A stretch of 64,000 nucleotides of DNA from MGBC120314 sp051880495 (GTDB taxonomy: Bacteria > Bacillota > Clostridia > Lachnospirales > Lachnospiraceae), in NCBI GenBank assembly GCA_051880495.1, contig JBJEOB010000014.1:20144-84143 (forward strand), read 5' to 3'. Positions within the stretch are counted from its first letter, which is position 1. Every line of letters begins with the position of its first letter. The notes under the pieces are model-generated. The model was not told the DNA's origin. It made no database searches and saw only the letters and a list, made by a program, of their open reading frames with translations. The translations under genes were made by a program, and so were the position numbers. Below are positions 34,656 through 43,770 of the stretch, one piece after another.

Positions 34656-36299
34656 ATGGATGGAAAAAAAGTATATGTTATTGGCCATAAGAATCCGGAT
34701 ACGGATTCAATCTGCTCTGCAATCTGTTATGCCAATTTAAAGAATAAAACAGATAAATCAAGGACATATACAGCTAAAAGGGCAGGCGAGATTAATCAGG
34801 AAACTAAATATGTGCTGGACAGATTTGGAATATCAGCACCTGCATTTATTGATGACGTGTCACCACAGGTAAAGGATATAGACATCCGAAAGGTGCCGGG
34901 AGTAACGGATAACATTTCGTTAAAGAAAGCCTGGTACATGATGAAGAGCATGGGTGTCGTGACTCTGCCGGTACTGGATGATGAGAAATTAGCCGGACTT
35001 ATTACAATCGGAGATATTGCCAATTCTTATATGGATGTATATGACAGCAGGATTCTGTCCATGGCAGAAACCCCGTATATTAATATTATCGAGACTTTGG
35101 ATGGTGAGATTATTACCGGCGACTCCGGTGAAATTTTCTCTGCAGGAAAGGTTCTTGTGGCAGCAGCAAATCCGGAGCTTATGGAAACATACATTGAACC
35201 CGGGGATCTGGTACTTCTTGGAAACAGATATGAGACACAGCTGTGTTCCATCGAGATGGGCGCCGGCTGTATGATTGTGTGTGAAGGTGCAAATGTGTCC
35301 GTTACAATCAGAAGAATGGCAGAAGAAAAAGGATGTACCATAATAAGTACGCCTCATGATACGTATACGGCTGCGCGACTGATTAACCAAAGCATGCCTA
35401 TACGTTATTTTATGAAGAGGGATAATCTTATTACGTTTAAAACAGAGACGCTTGTTGATGATATTAAGCAGATAATGGCAAGTGTAAGACACAGAGATTT
35501 CCCTATAATTTCCCGAAACGGAAAATATGTAGGAATGATTTCGAGAAGAAATCTTCTTGGAATGGAGCGTAAAAAAGTAATTCTTGTTGACCACAACGAA
35601 AGGTCGCAGGCGGTTGATGGTGTGCTTGAAGCCGATATTCTCGAGATAATTGACCACCACAGACTGGGGGATTTGGAAACGGTTGCTCCCGTATATTTCA
35701 GAAACCAGCCTCTTGGATGTACTGCTACGATTCTTTATCAGATGTATAATGAAAGCTGCACGGAAATAGATAAGACGATTGCGTCACTTTTGTGTTCGGC
35801 AATAGTCTCTGATACGTTAATGTTCCGTTCGCCGACATGTACACAGCTTGATCGTATGGCGGCAGAAAATCTTGCAAAGATTGCCGGAATAAATATTGAG
35901 GAGCTTGCAACAGGTATGTTTGCGGCGGGAAGCAATCTTGATACAAAGACTGACGAAGAAATATTTTATCAGGATTTTAAGAAATTCAGTTCAGGAAATA
36001 ATAAATTCGGTGTTGGCCAGATATCGTCGATGAGCAGGGAAGAGCTTGGCGAAATCAGAAAGAGAATCGTCCCGTACATCAGAAAGAATTTTAGTGAAAA
36101 GTCTGAAGAAATGATTTTCTTTCTTCTTACAAATGTCATGGAAGCATCAAGTGAAATAATATACTATGGTTCGGGTGCTGAAAGTCTTATTACAAAGGCT
36201 TTCGGAGTTAACGGAAGCGGAGATTCGGTATACATAAAGAATCTTGTTTCAAGAAAGAAGCAGTTTATACCTGAACTTATGCTTGCAATGCAGGAATAA
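34656..36299 (+). CDS. ppaC: Manganese-type inorganic pyrophosphatase with CBS and DRTGG regulatory domains
   Basis: A 547-aa DHH-superfamily enzyme that hydrolyses pyrophosphate. Metal-binding motifs are GHKNPDTDS (about 8-16), a CBS pair plus a DRTGG-like insert over about 70-300, VDHNERSQ (about 310-317), EIIDHHRLGD (DHH, about 330-339) and a C-terminal DHHA2 domain. This CBS-DRTGG arrangement is typical of Clostridia, where adenine nucleotides regulate the enzyme. Hydrolysis of PPi is notable because a PPi-using PFK is encoded next door. It follows the HD gene by 8 bases and precedes the flavin reductase gene by 13 bases. Confidence 0.92.
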   Translation: MDGKKVYVIGHKNPDTDSICSAICYANLKNKTDKSRTYTAKRAGEINQETKYVLDRFGISAPAFIDDVSPQVKDIDIRKVPGVTDNISLKKAWYMMKSMGVVTLPVLDDEKLAGLITIGDIANSYMDVYDSRILSMAETPYINIIETLDGEIITGDSGEIFSAGKVLVAAANPELMETYIEPGDLVLLGNRYETQLCSIEMGAGCMIVCEGANVSVTIRRMAEEKGCTIISTPHDTYTAARLINQSMPIRYFMKRDNLITFKTETLVDDIKQIMASVRHRDFPIISRNGKYVGMISRRNLLGMERKKVILVDHNERSQAVDGVLEADILEIIDHHRLGDLETVAPVYFRNQPLGCTATILYQMYNESCTEIDKTIASLLCSAIVSDTLMFRSPTCTQLDRMAAENLAKIAGINIEELATGMFAAGSNLDTKTDEEIFYQDFKKFSSGNNKFGVGQISSMSREELGEIRKRIVPYIRKNFSEKSEEMIFFLLTNVMEASSEIIYYGSGAESLITKAFGVNGSGDSVYIKNLVSRKKQFIPELMLAMQE

Positions 36300-36312
36300 A
36301 AGGAGTTGTGTG

Positions 36313-36879
36313 ATGGGAAAACAGGTGTGGAAACCGGGAAATATGTTATATCCGGTACCGGCAGTAATGGTAAGCTGTCAGAGAAAGGGTGATAGGCCTA
36401 ATATAATTACGGTTGCGTGGGCAGGTACAATCTGCTCTTCACCTGCTATGGTTTCCATTTCCGTAAGACCGGAAAGATATTCCTATGACATAATTAAAGA
36501 AAGCAAAGAATTTGTTATAAATCTTGTTAACAGGAATCTTGTATTTGCAACAGATTATTGTGGTGTAAAGTCAGGACGTGATACGGATAAATTTTCTGAT
36601 ATGAAGCTTACACCATTAAAATCACAGTATATTGATGCACCGGGAATTGAGGAAAGTCCGGTAAATATTGAATGCAAAGTAAGGCAGATAGCAGAGCTTG
36701 GAAGCCATCATATGTTTATTGCCGAAGTCATGGGCGTGACCATTGATGAGAAATACATGGATGAGAAGGGTAAATTTAACCTTAATTCCAGTGGACTGAT
36801 TGCATATTCCCACGGAGAATATTTCGAACTAGGCGAAAAAAGGGGTTCTTTTGGTTATTCCGTAAGGAAGAAAAAGTAG
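36313..36879 (+). CDS. Flavin reductase family / flavoredoxin-like protein
   Basis: A 188-aa protein of the FMN-binding split-barrel class. YPVPAVMVSCQ, NIITVAWAGTICSSPAMVSISVRPERYS and EFVINLVNR in the first half are the recognised features of this family, which bind FMN and reduce flavin or act in redox relay. It starts at ATG 36313, which has AAGGAG 6-8 bases upstream (36299-36304); the frame is open further upstream into the pyrophosphatase but would lack an RBS. Third gene of the HD-ppaC operon; partner redox proteins are not in the window. Confidence 0.88.
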   Translation: MGKQVWKPGNMLYPVPAVMVSCQRKGDRPNIITVAWAGTICSSPAMVSISVRPERYSYDIIKESKEFVINLVNRNLVFATDYCGVKSGRDTDKFSDMKLTPLKSQYIDAPGIEESPVNIECKVRQIAELGSHHMFIAEVMGVTIDEKYMDEKGKFNLNSSGLIAYSHGEYFELGEKRGSFGYSVRKKK

Positions 36880-36909
36880 GCTGTTTGTAACAATTTTGTA
36901 ACAAATTTC

Positions 36910-36938
36910 TTTACAAAGACAGCCGTCAATGATAGTAT
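36910..36938 (+). promoter_or_regulatory. Probable promoter of the M23 peptidase gene
   Basis: TTTACA at 36910-36915, a 17-base spacer and TAGTAT at 36933-36938. The -35 lies within the right arm of an imperfect inverted repeat (GGCTGT-TTGTAA 36879-36890 with TTTACAAAGACAGCC 36910-36924). Two TTTGTAACAA direct repeats sit between. Confidence 0.45.
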
Positions 36939-36973
36939 ATGTATATGTTGCCGTATGTTTTTTGGAGGATATT

Positions 36974-38509
36974 ATGGACGCATTTACAAGATATTCCAGA
37001 AAAATCAGAATGACATTATTAAAGGCAGTGACAGTTATTTGTTTTATCTGCCTTATTTATATACCTGAAGGAAGTTCAGTTACAACTAAAGAGCAGTCGG
37101 GTGCCGGATACTATATTGTTGTTGTAAACGGGCATACGCTTGGTGCAATGAATTCTGAGGATGAGATAATGGAAGCCATGGTTATTGCAAGAGGACGAAT
37201 AAGTGCTCAGGCAGGCACGATTGTATACATGGATCCACAAATTGATATAAAAAGAGAAGAAACAATATTTGGACAAAGACTTTCTGTAGATGAGATGGCG
37301 GATTCGATGTATGATGCACTGGAGGGCTCGGCTATTTCATTTGAAAAACAGGAAGCTTTTACTGTGCGTATAAATGACTATACAGTCACTCTGGGAACAA
37401 AGGAAGAGATTGTAGAATTAATTGAAGGCGTTAAAAGGAATTATGACACGAACGATGAGTTTCAGGTAAGACTTGCAGGTAATGCGGATGCATCATCTAC
37501 AGAGTTTGGACTGGAAATCGTGAAAGTTGATATAGGTGCTTCAGCCGCAGCAAGGGTGTTAAAGGATGTAGATGGACAAACTATCGTTTCGCCGGATGAA
37601 GAAACAGTTTTTGAAGATGGTGTCCTTGCCATGAGATTCAGCGAGCCTATTTCAATTACACCTACAGAAGTTAATGCGGCTCAGATATCAAGTGTTGAAG
37701 ATGCACTTGCTGAAATTACCAAGGAAACAGAGGCTAAGACTATTTATACGGTTAAGTCAGGTGATACATTATCCAAGATTGCATCTATGTATAATCTTAC
37801 AACAACACAGTTGTGTGACCTTAATGACGGACTTACGGTGGATGGCATCATTGGTATTGGTGATGAGATTATCGTTACTGTTCCTACACCGGAGTTGTCT
37901 GTACGTGTATATGAAGAGATGACTTATGAGGAATCGTACAATGCAGATGTTCAGTACATTGATGACGATACCATGTATCAGGGACAGTATTCTGTAGTAC
38001 AGGAAGGCTCTGAGGGTTATCGTGAAGTTGTAGCCGTAGTTCAGTATGAAAACGGGTCGGAAATCAGCAGGGATATTATAAAGCAGACTTTGCTTGTGGA
38101 GTCAGTGCCAAGAATCTTAAAACGTGGTACACAGACGCCTCCTACATTTGTTAAGCCGATTGCCGGCGGAAGGTTTACATCAGGATTTGGCTGGAGATGG
38201 GGAAGAATGCATAATGGCGTTGACTGGGCAACCCCGACCGGTACATCTGTTAAAGCATCGAGTGGTGGTACGGTTGTACGTTCAGGCTGGTACTCAACCT
38301 ATGGTATTTGTATTGATATTCAGCATCCGAATGGTACGCTTACGCGTTATGCCCATTTGAGTAAGACACTCGTCAGTGTAGGACAGAAGGTCGTTCAGAA
38401 TCAGCAGATTGGTTTATCGGGAAATACCGGTAACAGTACGGGTCCTCACCTTCACTTTGAAATATGGGTAAACGGAGTTGCAAGAAATCCGTTTAGTTAT
38501 TTAAAGTAA
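36974..38509 (+). CDS. G5-LysM-M23 cell-wall endopeptidase
   Basis: A 511-aa exported protein. The first ~45 residues form a basic start and a hydrophobic signal or anchor segment. An N-terminal ~220-residue domain of unknown fold is followed by LysM (about 272-316, TVKSGDTLSKIASMYNLTT) and a G5-like domain (about 325-395). A C-terminal M23 domain (about 400-505) has zinc ligands in HNGVDWATPTG and HLHFE, plus the TRYAHLS catalytic His. M23 enzymes cleave peptide cross-links in peptidoglycan; LysM binds the wall. TTGGAGG at 36962-36968 places the start at ATG 36974, not 36929. Confidence 0.9.
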   Translation: MDAFTRYSRKIRMTLLKAVTVICFICLIYIPEGSSVTTKEQSGAGYYIVVVNGHTLGAMNSEDEIMEAMVIARGRISAQAGTIVYMDPQIDIKREETIFGQRLSVDEMADSMYDALEGSAISFEKQEAFTVRINDYTVTLGTKEEIVELIEGVKRNYDTNDEFQVRLAGNADASSTEFGLEIVKVDIGASAAARVLKDVDGQTIVSPDEETVFEDGVLAMRFSEPISITPTEVNAAQISSVEDALAEITKETEAKTIYTVKSGDTLSKIASMYNLTTTQLCDLNDGLTVDGIIGIGDEIIVTVPTPELSVRVYEEMTYEESYNADVQYIDDDTMYQGQYSVVQEGSEGYREVVAVVQYENGSEISRDIIKQTLLVESVPRILKRGTQTPPTFVKPIAGGRFTSGFGWRWGRMHNGVDWATPTGTSVKASSGGTVVRSGWYSTYGICIDIQHPNGTLTRYAHLSKTLVSVGQKVVQNQQIGLSGNTGNSTGPHLHFEIWVNGVARNPFSYLK

Positions 38510-38533
38510 GTATAGTTAAAACGGGAAATATGT

Positions 38534-39736
38534 ATGAGTAAATTTGTTAAAAAATATCAGTATGAGTTAATGTTTGTCATTATTTTGCTGGCGAATCTCA
38601 TCTATTACCTTCCGGTAATAAATGAGCTGTCAGGCTGGACAATTACACCATATGCATTGAGCTACAGAATGGGCTTTATTTCAAGAGGGTTTATTGGAAG
38701 TATTATAAGATTAATGGTTCCAAATCTTACAATAAAGCATATATATATTATTATTCTAATAAATATATTCCTGCTGTGTGGACTGACGGTATTATTTATG
38801 CATAAAATACTTGTCAGCACATATGATGAGAACAGGAAGGGAATTCTAATTCTTTTATTCCTGTTTCTGGTAAATCCGGGTTCGATATCATTTCTTTTCT
38901 ATTGGGGGAATTTTGGACGATTCGATATGTACCTGATAATGTGCCTTATCATAAGTGCACTGTTCATTATTTATGATAAATGTGTATGGCTGATTCCGTT
39001 TATGTGCGTCTGCGCGGTAATGACTCATCAGGCATTTGTTTTTCAATATTTTCCTGCAGTATTAATTTTACTGTTTTATGTGGCGTTTATTGAAAAACGA
39101 AAATATGGCAAGAGTATTTTTACTGTCACGCTTCTGGCAACATGCGCAATGTTTGTGTATATGCAGTTCTTTAGTGAAATAAAGTTTACTTATGAGCAGA
39201 CTATGGCAATCATAGACACAACCACCGATCTTCCGGCTGACTTCATTGAGAATGACATGATGGTAAAAATCGAATATTACAGCAGTGTATTTGAAACGTT
39301 TAATGTGTTTGTTAAGGAGCCGTTAGCAAGAAATATCGTAAAGAGTGTTACGATGATTTTATTTATTATTCCGATGATAAAAATCATTGCTGATATCTGG
39401 AAATGTTTCTGCGGGGCTCAAAAAAACCGGTTATTTAAATTATTACCATGGGCAGTGCTTATTGCAGAGGTACCGATGTTTGTGCTTACCTGTGATTACG
39501 GAAGGGATTTTTCTGCAATAATTATCAGCTATTTCGTTTTGATATTTACATTGTATGCAATAGGGGATAAAGGAATAGTTGAAGGAATAGGGATTCTTGA
39601 GACAAAAATCAGCAATAATATAATGTATTATGTCTTTGTTGTTGCTTTGTGTGCGGCAATCGGCAAATTTACGGCGGCAGATATCGGTGACCTGGGGCAC
39701 AGGTTATATGTATTGCTTCAAAGTCTTTTTTATTAG
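38534..39736 (+). CDS. Polytopic membrane protein of unknown function (400 aa)
   Basis: A hydrophobic protein with about ten to eleven predicted membrane spans and short loops. Notable segments are SYRMGFISRGFIGS (about 43-56), FLVNPGSISFLFYWGNFGRFDMYL (residues 115-138) and VMTHQAFVFQYFPAV (about 160-174). The size and layout recall O-antigen/exopolysaccharide polymerase or flippase-like proteins, but no defining motif was identified. AAACGGGAAATATGT provides only a weak RBS. It lies between the M23 peptidase and murA, both cell-wall genes, which suggests, without proving, a cell-surface role. Confidence 0.75.
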   Translation: MSKFVKKYQYELMFVIILLANLIYYLPVINELSGWTITPYALSYRMGFISRGFIGSIIRLMVPNLTIKHIYIIILINIFLLCGLTVLFMHKILVSTYDENRKGILILLFLFLVNPGSISFLFYWGNFGRFDMYLIMCLIISALFIIYDKCVWLIPFMCVCAVMTHQAFVFQYFPAVLILLFYVAFIEKRKYGKSIFTVTLLATCAMFVYMQFFSEIKFTYEQTMAIIDTTTDLPADFIENDMMVKIEYYSSVFETFNVFVKEPLARNIVKSVTMILFIIPMIKIIADIWKCFCGAQKNRLFKLLPWAVLIAEVPMFVLTCDYGRDFSAIIISYFVLIFTLYAIGDKGIVEGIGILETKISNNIMYYVFVVALCAAIGKFTAADIGDLGHRLYVLLQSLFY

Positions 39737-39789
39737 CACATTGTATATATTTTATTGGGAAGACTTAAATTAATTATACTTATTGGACA

Positions 39790-39817
39790 TTTACAAAAAA
39801 ATTTTTTATGATATACT
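39790..39817 (+). promoter_or_regulatory. Probable murA promoter
   Basis: TTTACA at 39790-39795, a 16-base spacer and TATACT at 39812-39817. Confidence 0.5.
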
Positions 39818-39861
39818 ATATCTGTATGTGATTTTTTAAGAAAGTAGTTTTGAGGTGTATA

Positions 39862-41154
39862 ATGGAACAGTATATTATTAAGGGCGGTCAGCCTCTTAAG
39901 GGTGAAGTTTCCATTGGTGGAGCTAAGAATGCAGCGTTAGGTATTTTAGCTGCTGCGATTATGACTGATGAGACAGTTACAATTGAAAATGTTCCGAACG
40001 TTAGAGATGTAAGAGTAATGTTACAGGCAATCGAGGGAATCGGTGCCCAGGTAAAATATGTATATAATAATACAGTACAGATAAATGGTAAGACAATCAG
40101 TGATGTAAGAGTAGACGGAGAGCATGTTAAGCGAATCAGAGCATCATATTATCTGATTGGTGCATTGCTTGGTAAATACAAGAGAGCAGAAGTTGCACTT
40201 CCGGGCGGCTGCAATATCGGAACACGTCCGATTGACCAGCACAAGAAGGGCTTTGAGGCGTTGGGAGCAGATGTCGCAATTGAATATGGAATGATAAAGG
40301 CTGCAGCCGGAAAGCTTAAGGGCAGACACATATATCTTGATGTTGTATCGGTTGGCGCAACAATCAATATTATGATGGCTGCTGCAATGGCAGAAGGTAA
40401 GACAATTATAGAAAATGCTGCCAAGGAACCACATATTGTTGATGTGAGCAATTTCCTTAATGCAATGGGAGCCAATATTAAAGGCGCAGGTACAGATGTA
40501 ATAAGAATTACAGGAGTACCAAGGCTTCACGGTACTACGTATTCGATAATACCGGATCAGATTGAAGCGGGAACATTTATGTTCGCTGCAGCAGCAACCG
40601 GTGGCGACGTACTTATTAAGGATGTTATACCAAGGCATCTGGAAGCACTTACGGCTAAGCTTGTAGAAATTGGCTGCGAGGTTGAAGAGTTTGATGATGC
40701 GATACGTGTTATCGGAACAGATAAGCTTCGTCCGACTAATATTAAGACACTCCCTTATCCGGGTTTCCCTACAGATATGCAGCCGCAGATGGCGGTTGTT
40801 TTATCCAAGGCAGCCGGAACCAGTATTATAACAGAGAGCATATTTGAAAATCGTTTTAAATATGTGGATGAGCTGGTAAAGATGGGGGCTAATATCAAGG
40901 TTGAGGGTAATGTTGCCATTATTGATGGAATTAAGAGGCTTACCGGAGCATCGGTAAGTGCACCTGACCTTAGGGCAGGTGCTGCACTTGTCATAGCAGG
41001 ACTTGTTGCAGACGGTTATACACAGATTGAAGATATTTATTATATACAGCGTGGATATGAGGCATTTGATGAGAAGCTAAGAAGTCTTGGTGCCCAGATA
41101 GAAACTGTAGATAATGATAAGGATATTCAGAAATTCAAAATGAAGGTATGTTAA
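39862..41154 (+). CDS. murA: UDP-N-acetylglucosamine 1-carboxyvinyltransferase
   Basis: A 430-aa EPSP-synthase-fold enzyme, first committed step of peptidoglycan synthesis: transfers enolpyruvate from PEP to UDP-GlcNAc. KGGQPLKGEVSIGGAKNAAL at the start, the catalytic Cys in PGGCNIGTRPID (about residue 117, target of fosfomycin in this family), and FPTDMQPQ (about 300) are characteristic. ATG 39862 is used, with GAGGTG at 39852-39857; TTG 39850 is in frame but less likely. A bidirectional terminator follows. Length is typical. Confidence 0.96.
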   Translation: MEQYIIKGGQPLKGEVSIGGAKNAALGILAAAIMTDETVTIENVPNVRDVRVMLQAIEGIGAQVKYVYNNTVQINGKTISDVRVDGEHVKRIRASYYLIGALLGKYKRAEVALPGGCNIGTRPIDQHKKGFEALGADVAIEYGMIKAAAGKLKGRHIYLDVVSVGATINIMMAAAMAEGKTIIENAAKEPHIVDVSNFLNAMGANIKGAGTDVIRITGVPRLHGTTYSIIPDQIEAGTFMFAAAATGGDVLIKDVIPRHLEALTAKLVEIGCEVEEFDDAIRVIGTDKLRPTNIKTLPYPGFPTDMQPQMAVVLSKAAGTSIITESIFENRFKYVDELVKMGANIKVEGNVAIIDGIKRLTGASVSAPDLRAGAALVIAGLVADGYTQIEDIYYIQRGYEAFDEKLRSLGAQIETVDNDKDIQKFKMKVC

Positions 41155-41185
41155 AAGGGGCTTTGAATAGCCCCTTCTTTTCTTT
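41155..41185. terminator. Terminator between murA and the HD-GYP genes
   Basis: AAGGGGC (41155-41161) pairs with GCCCCTT (41170-41176) around TTTGAATA, followed by CTTTTCTTTTT. The minus strand ends in GCCCCTTTTAAC. It can serve both converging transcripts. Confidence 0.75.
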
Positions 41186-42271
41186 TTATATAATAGCTTC
41201 AATTTTAAGGTCCGGAGTCTTCGACAGGTCTATGTAATCATTGCCACAGCGAAGCATCGGTTTTGATAGTGAATGCTTATTAATCAGAACTACCTCACCG
41301 ACCATTCCGTTGTTAAGCCTTACCGTTGTATTGATATAACTTGAAACAACATTTTCAAGGAAAACAAGACTGAAGCGTGGGTCGTACTTTGTGAAGCTTT
41401 CTTCCTCCAGGAATTTAATTACTGTAAATGGGCAGAGTGCATTTCTGTATACACGTTTGGCCGTCATTGCATCATATACGTCGCAAATGGAGATGATTTT
41501 GGCAAAATCAGGTATCTTATCTGAAGAAAGCCCCATAGGATAACCCGTTCCGTCACAACGCTCATGGTGAAACAGACAGGCTTCCTTGATACGTGGGTCC
41601 AGTGCCTGATTCTTGAGATACTGATAACCGCATCTGGCATGATCCTTCATAATCGTATATTCGTCGTCAGTCAGTTTGCCGGGTTTGGTAAGAATAGGCT
41701 CAGGTGTGGCCAATTTACCGATATCGTGAAGGAGCCCGCTCAATGTGAGCACGTCAATATCTTCAGGGCTCATCTTAAGCCATTGACCAAGTACCCTTGC
41801 AATTAAAGCCACATTAAGGCAGTGTGCAAATGTTGAATCATCAAACTCACGCATATTATGGAGCATATCAAATACATGTATGCTTGTTGCTGATGAATCA
41901 ATAAGATTTGCAGTTGTGTTAAGGAGCTCATCAGGGTCGATTGGTGTGTTTCTGGTAACGATTTCGTTAATGTTGTCATGAAATGTTTCGATTGTATCTA
42001 TATATTCCGTTTTAAAAGCCTGAAATTCAGGGCTTGATTTAATACGTCCGAAATAAGATGATTCTGAATCAAGAACTACCTGCGGACCAATAGTATTGTC
42101 AAAAATTGAAACAGTTGTTACGTTGTAGAGTCTCAGCCGGTTGATTAAAGTATTGTCCAGAACTGTATTTTCAGGTACAAGAAGCTGTCCTGTTATGGAA
42201 TAGACACTCTCCGCACAAACCATTCCTTCTTCCAGTTCAAATGTGAATAATATAGATTTTGGCATGGTCAA
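41186..42271 (-). CDS. HD-GYP domain protein, second of a tandem pair
   Basis: A 361-aa probable cyclic-di-GMP phosphodiesterase. The N-terminal ~110 residues start FTFELEEGMVCAESVY and are shared with the neighbouring paralogue. The HD-GYP core (about 115-300) has LLHDIGKLATPE, KDHARCGYQYL, HHERCDGTGYPMG and DVYDAMTAKRVYR, with all metal-binding His/Asp residues in place. A short C-terminal beta-rich region ends IDLSKTPDLKIEAII. AAGGAGATTG precedes the start. It lies 6 bases downstream of its paralogue. The pair would lower c-di-GMP; regulation unknown. Confidence 0.9.
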   Translation of the reverse strand: MTMPKSILFTFELEEGMVCAESVYSITGQLLVPENTVLDNTLINRLRLYNVTTVSIFDNTIGPQVVLDSESSYFGRIKSSPEFQAFKTEYIDTIETFHDNINEIVTRNTPIDPDELLNTTANLIDSSATSIHVFDMLHNMREFDDSTFAHCLNVALIARVLGQWLKMSPEDIDVLTLSGLLHDIGKLATPEPILTKPGKLTDDEYTIMKDHARCGYQYLKNQALDPRIKEACLFHHERCDGTGYPMGLSSDKIPDFAKIISICDVYDAMTAKRVYRNALCPFTVIKFLEEESFTKYDPRFSLVFLENVVSSYINTTVRLNNGMVGEVVLINKHSLSKPMLRCGNDYIDLSKTPDLKIEAII

Positions 42272-42277
42272 TCTCCT

Positions 42278-43405
42278 TTAAATAATTGATTCTATAGAAA
42301 GTTCAGGATGTTTTGTCAGGTCGATGAACTCATCGCCACATTTTATCATTGGCTTTGAAAGTGCCATTTTATTGAGCATTACAATCTCGCCCTTTCGTCC
42401 GTCGCTTAGCAGCGCAAGGTTGTTGAGATAGGCGGCACCGATGTTTTCGAGAAATGTCATGATTATTTTCGGATCGTATTTATAAAGACCTTCATTTTCA
42501 AATACTTCAATTGCCTTAAAAGGCGACAGGGCAGGGCGGTAGGAACGTGGCGATGTCATTGCATCATATACGTCGGCAATTGCAATTATCTTGGCGTAAA
42601 GTGAAATTTTATTGCCCTGAATTCCAAAAGGATAACCAAGACCATCACATCTTTCGTGATGAAGAAGAGCAGCTTCTTTTATCCTTATATCCAGAGGAAG
42701 GTCTCTTAGTGCATCGTAACTCAGTCTTGGATGTGTCTTTATGATTTCAAACTCCTCACTTGTAAGGCGGTCAGGCTTATTTAATATTTCTGCAGGAAGA
42801 CTCATTTTACCTATGTCATGTAAAAGTCCTGAAAGGAGAATGTTATTGATATCAGTTTCAGGAAGGGACAACCATTTTGCGATGGTTACGCTTATGAGCG
42901 CGACATTGGTGCTGTGCTCAAATATGTAATCGTCATGTGCCTGCATATTGTGAAGCATATCAAACAGATGTATTGTGGTACCTTCTGTCAGTTTAAGGGT
43001 ATCATTTATAAGTTTGTCGGTATCAAGATTATCCTTTTTAAAAACAAAATCATTGAGCTGCCGGTTGATTTTATCGACGGTTTCACCATATTCTTTTGTA
43101 AATACAATGAATTCTTCACTTGATTTTACTTTGTTGGCATAAGATGCTTCTTCGCCGGAGACTGTTTTTGCTGCAGATTTTTTTTGGGCAAGTTCAACAA
43201 GCTTCTCAATATCAATCTTTGGCTTTTCAATCGGACCATCCTCAATCGGAAGCTCCATTATGTTGTATAAAGGAAGTTTGGCAATCATAAGCTCGTTGAG
43301 CATAGTGTGTTTTGGAAATAAAAGAACACCGTTTGAACGGTATACATCTTCGGCTACAATCATACCCGGCTGCAACTCGAAAGAAAACAATATTTTTTTG
43401 GCCAT
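42278..43405 (-). CDS. HD-GYP domain protein, first of a tandem pair
   Basis: A 375-aa paralogue of the next gene, starting FSFELQPGMIVAEDVY. The HD-GYP core has LLHDIGKMSLPAEILNKP, KTHPRLSYDAL, HHERCDGLGYPFG and DVYDAMTSPRSYR, all catalytic residues retained. It differs by a longer charged insert around residues 60-95 and in the LYNIMELPIEDGPIEKP segment. The C-terminal ILL-type tail GRKGEIVMLNKMALSKPMIKCGDEFIDL matches the neighbour. Duplication has evidently been followed by divergence. It is transcribed leftward, divergent from metK. Confidence 0.9.
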   Translation of the reverse strand: MAKKILFSFELQPGMIVAEDVYRSNGVLLFPKHTMLNELMIAKLPLYNIMELPIEDGPIEKPKIDIEKLVELAQKKSAAKTVSGEEASYANKVKSSEEFIVFTKEYGETVDKINRQLNDFVFKKDNLDTDKLINDTLKLTEGTTIHLFDMLHNMQAHDDYIFEHSTNVALISVTIAKWLSLPETDINNILLSGLLHDIGKMSLPAEILNKPDRLTSEEFEIIKTHPRLSYDALRDLPLDIRIKEAALLHHERCDGLGYPFGIQGNKISLYAKIIAIADVYDAMTSPRSYRPALSPFKAIEVFENEGLYKYDPKIIMTFLENIGAAYLNNLALLSDGRKGEIVMLNKMALSKPMIKCGDEFIDLTKHPELSIESII

Positions 43406-43491
43406 TAATTTTACCCCTGTACTGAAATTGTATAAAAATGAATACTTAATATAAATTATAAGATTTTCTGTAAAAAAGTCAATTATTACTA

Positions 43492-43520
43492 TTGACCTTT
43501 ATATATGTTGATTGTATAAT
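43492..43520 (+). promoter_or_regulatory. metK promoter
   Basis: TTGACC at 43492-43497, a 17-base spacer and perfect TATAAT at 43515-43520, 23 bases before the riboswitch. Confidence 0.8.
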
Positions 43521-43543
43521 ACAAATGAATTAAATATAAGCCC

Positions 43544-43638
43544 CTTATTCAGAGTGGTGGAGATACATAGGATCTGTGAAGCCACGGCAACCCCGGAGTA
43601 CGGAAGGTGCCAGCCTGAGCGAGCAATCGAACAATAAG
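43544..43638 (+). promoter_or_regulatory. SAM-I (S-box) riboswitch
   Basis: P1 arms CTTATT (43544-43549) and AATAAG (43633-43638) enclose the S-box core: AGAG-GGTGGAG, GTGAAGCCACGGCAACC (about 43576-43592), and GGAAGGTGCCAGCC (43602-43615), all matching class I SAM riboswitch consensus positions. SAM binding would stabilise P1 and favour the terminator at 43663, reducing metK transcription when SAM is plentiful. ATAAG could pair with CTTAT in the terminator loop as antiterminator. Confidence 0.9.
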
Positions 43639-43662
43639 CGGTACGAATTATTGAATGATATG

Positions 43663-43688
43663 AAGTCCACTTATGATGGGCTTTTTTT
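43663..43688 (+). terminator. Riboswitch-controlled terminator
   Basis: AAGTCCA (43663-43669) pairs with TGGGCTT (43677-43683), followed by TTTTT. It is the expression platform of the SAM riboswitch. Confidence 0.75.
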
Positions 43689-43770
43689 AATTGTATAGGA
43701 AACTTCGTTCCTATACAATTTAAACGCTGCGCGACCCGCCGCAGGCGGAGAATCACGCAAGCGTGATTCT
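43689..43770. repeat. Array of three perfect hairpins between riboswitch and metK
   Basis: AATTGTATAGGAA/TTCCTATACAATT (13-bp stem, 43689-43720), CCGCC/GGCGG around GCA (43736-43748) and AGAATCACGC/GCGTGATTCT around AA (43749-43770). No coding. From memory such clusters recur in intergenic regions of Lachnospiraceae; they form an extra ~80-nt structured leader in the metK mRNA. The gap 43771-43818 holds only the AAAGGAG binding site. Confidence 0.6.

Noticed and set aside
41186..43405. Single HD-GYP gene split by a frameshift
   Set aside because: Both frames are full length with complete catalytic sets and separate start sites; a tandem duplication fits better.
43689..43770. CRISPR-like array
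   Set aside because: The hairpins have different sequences and no regularly spaced repeats or spacers; no cas genes are near.
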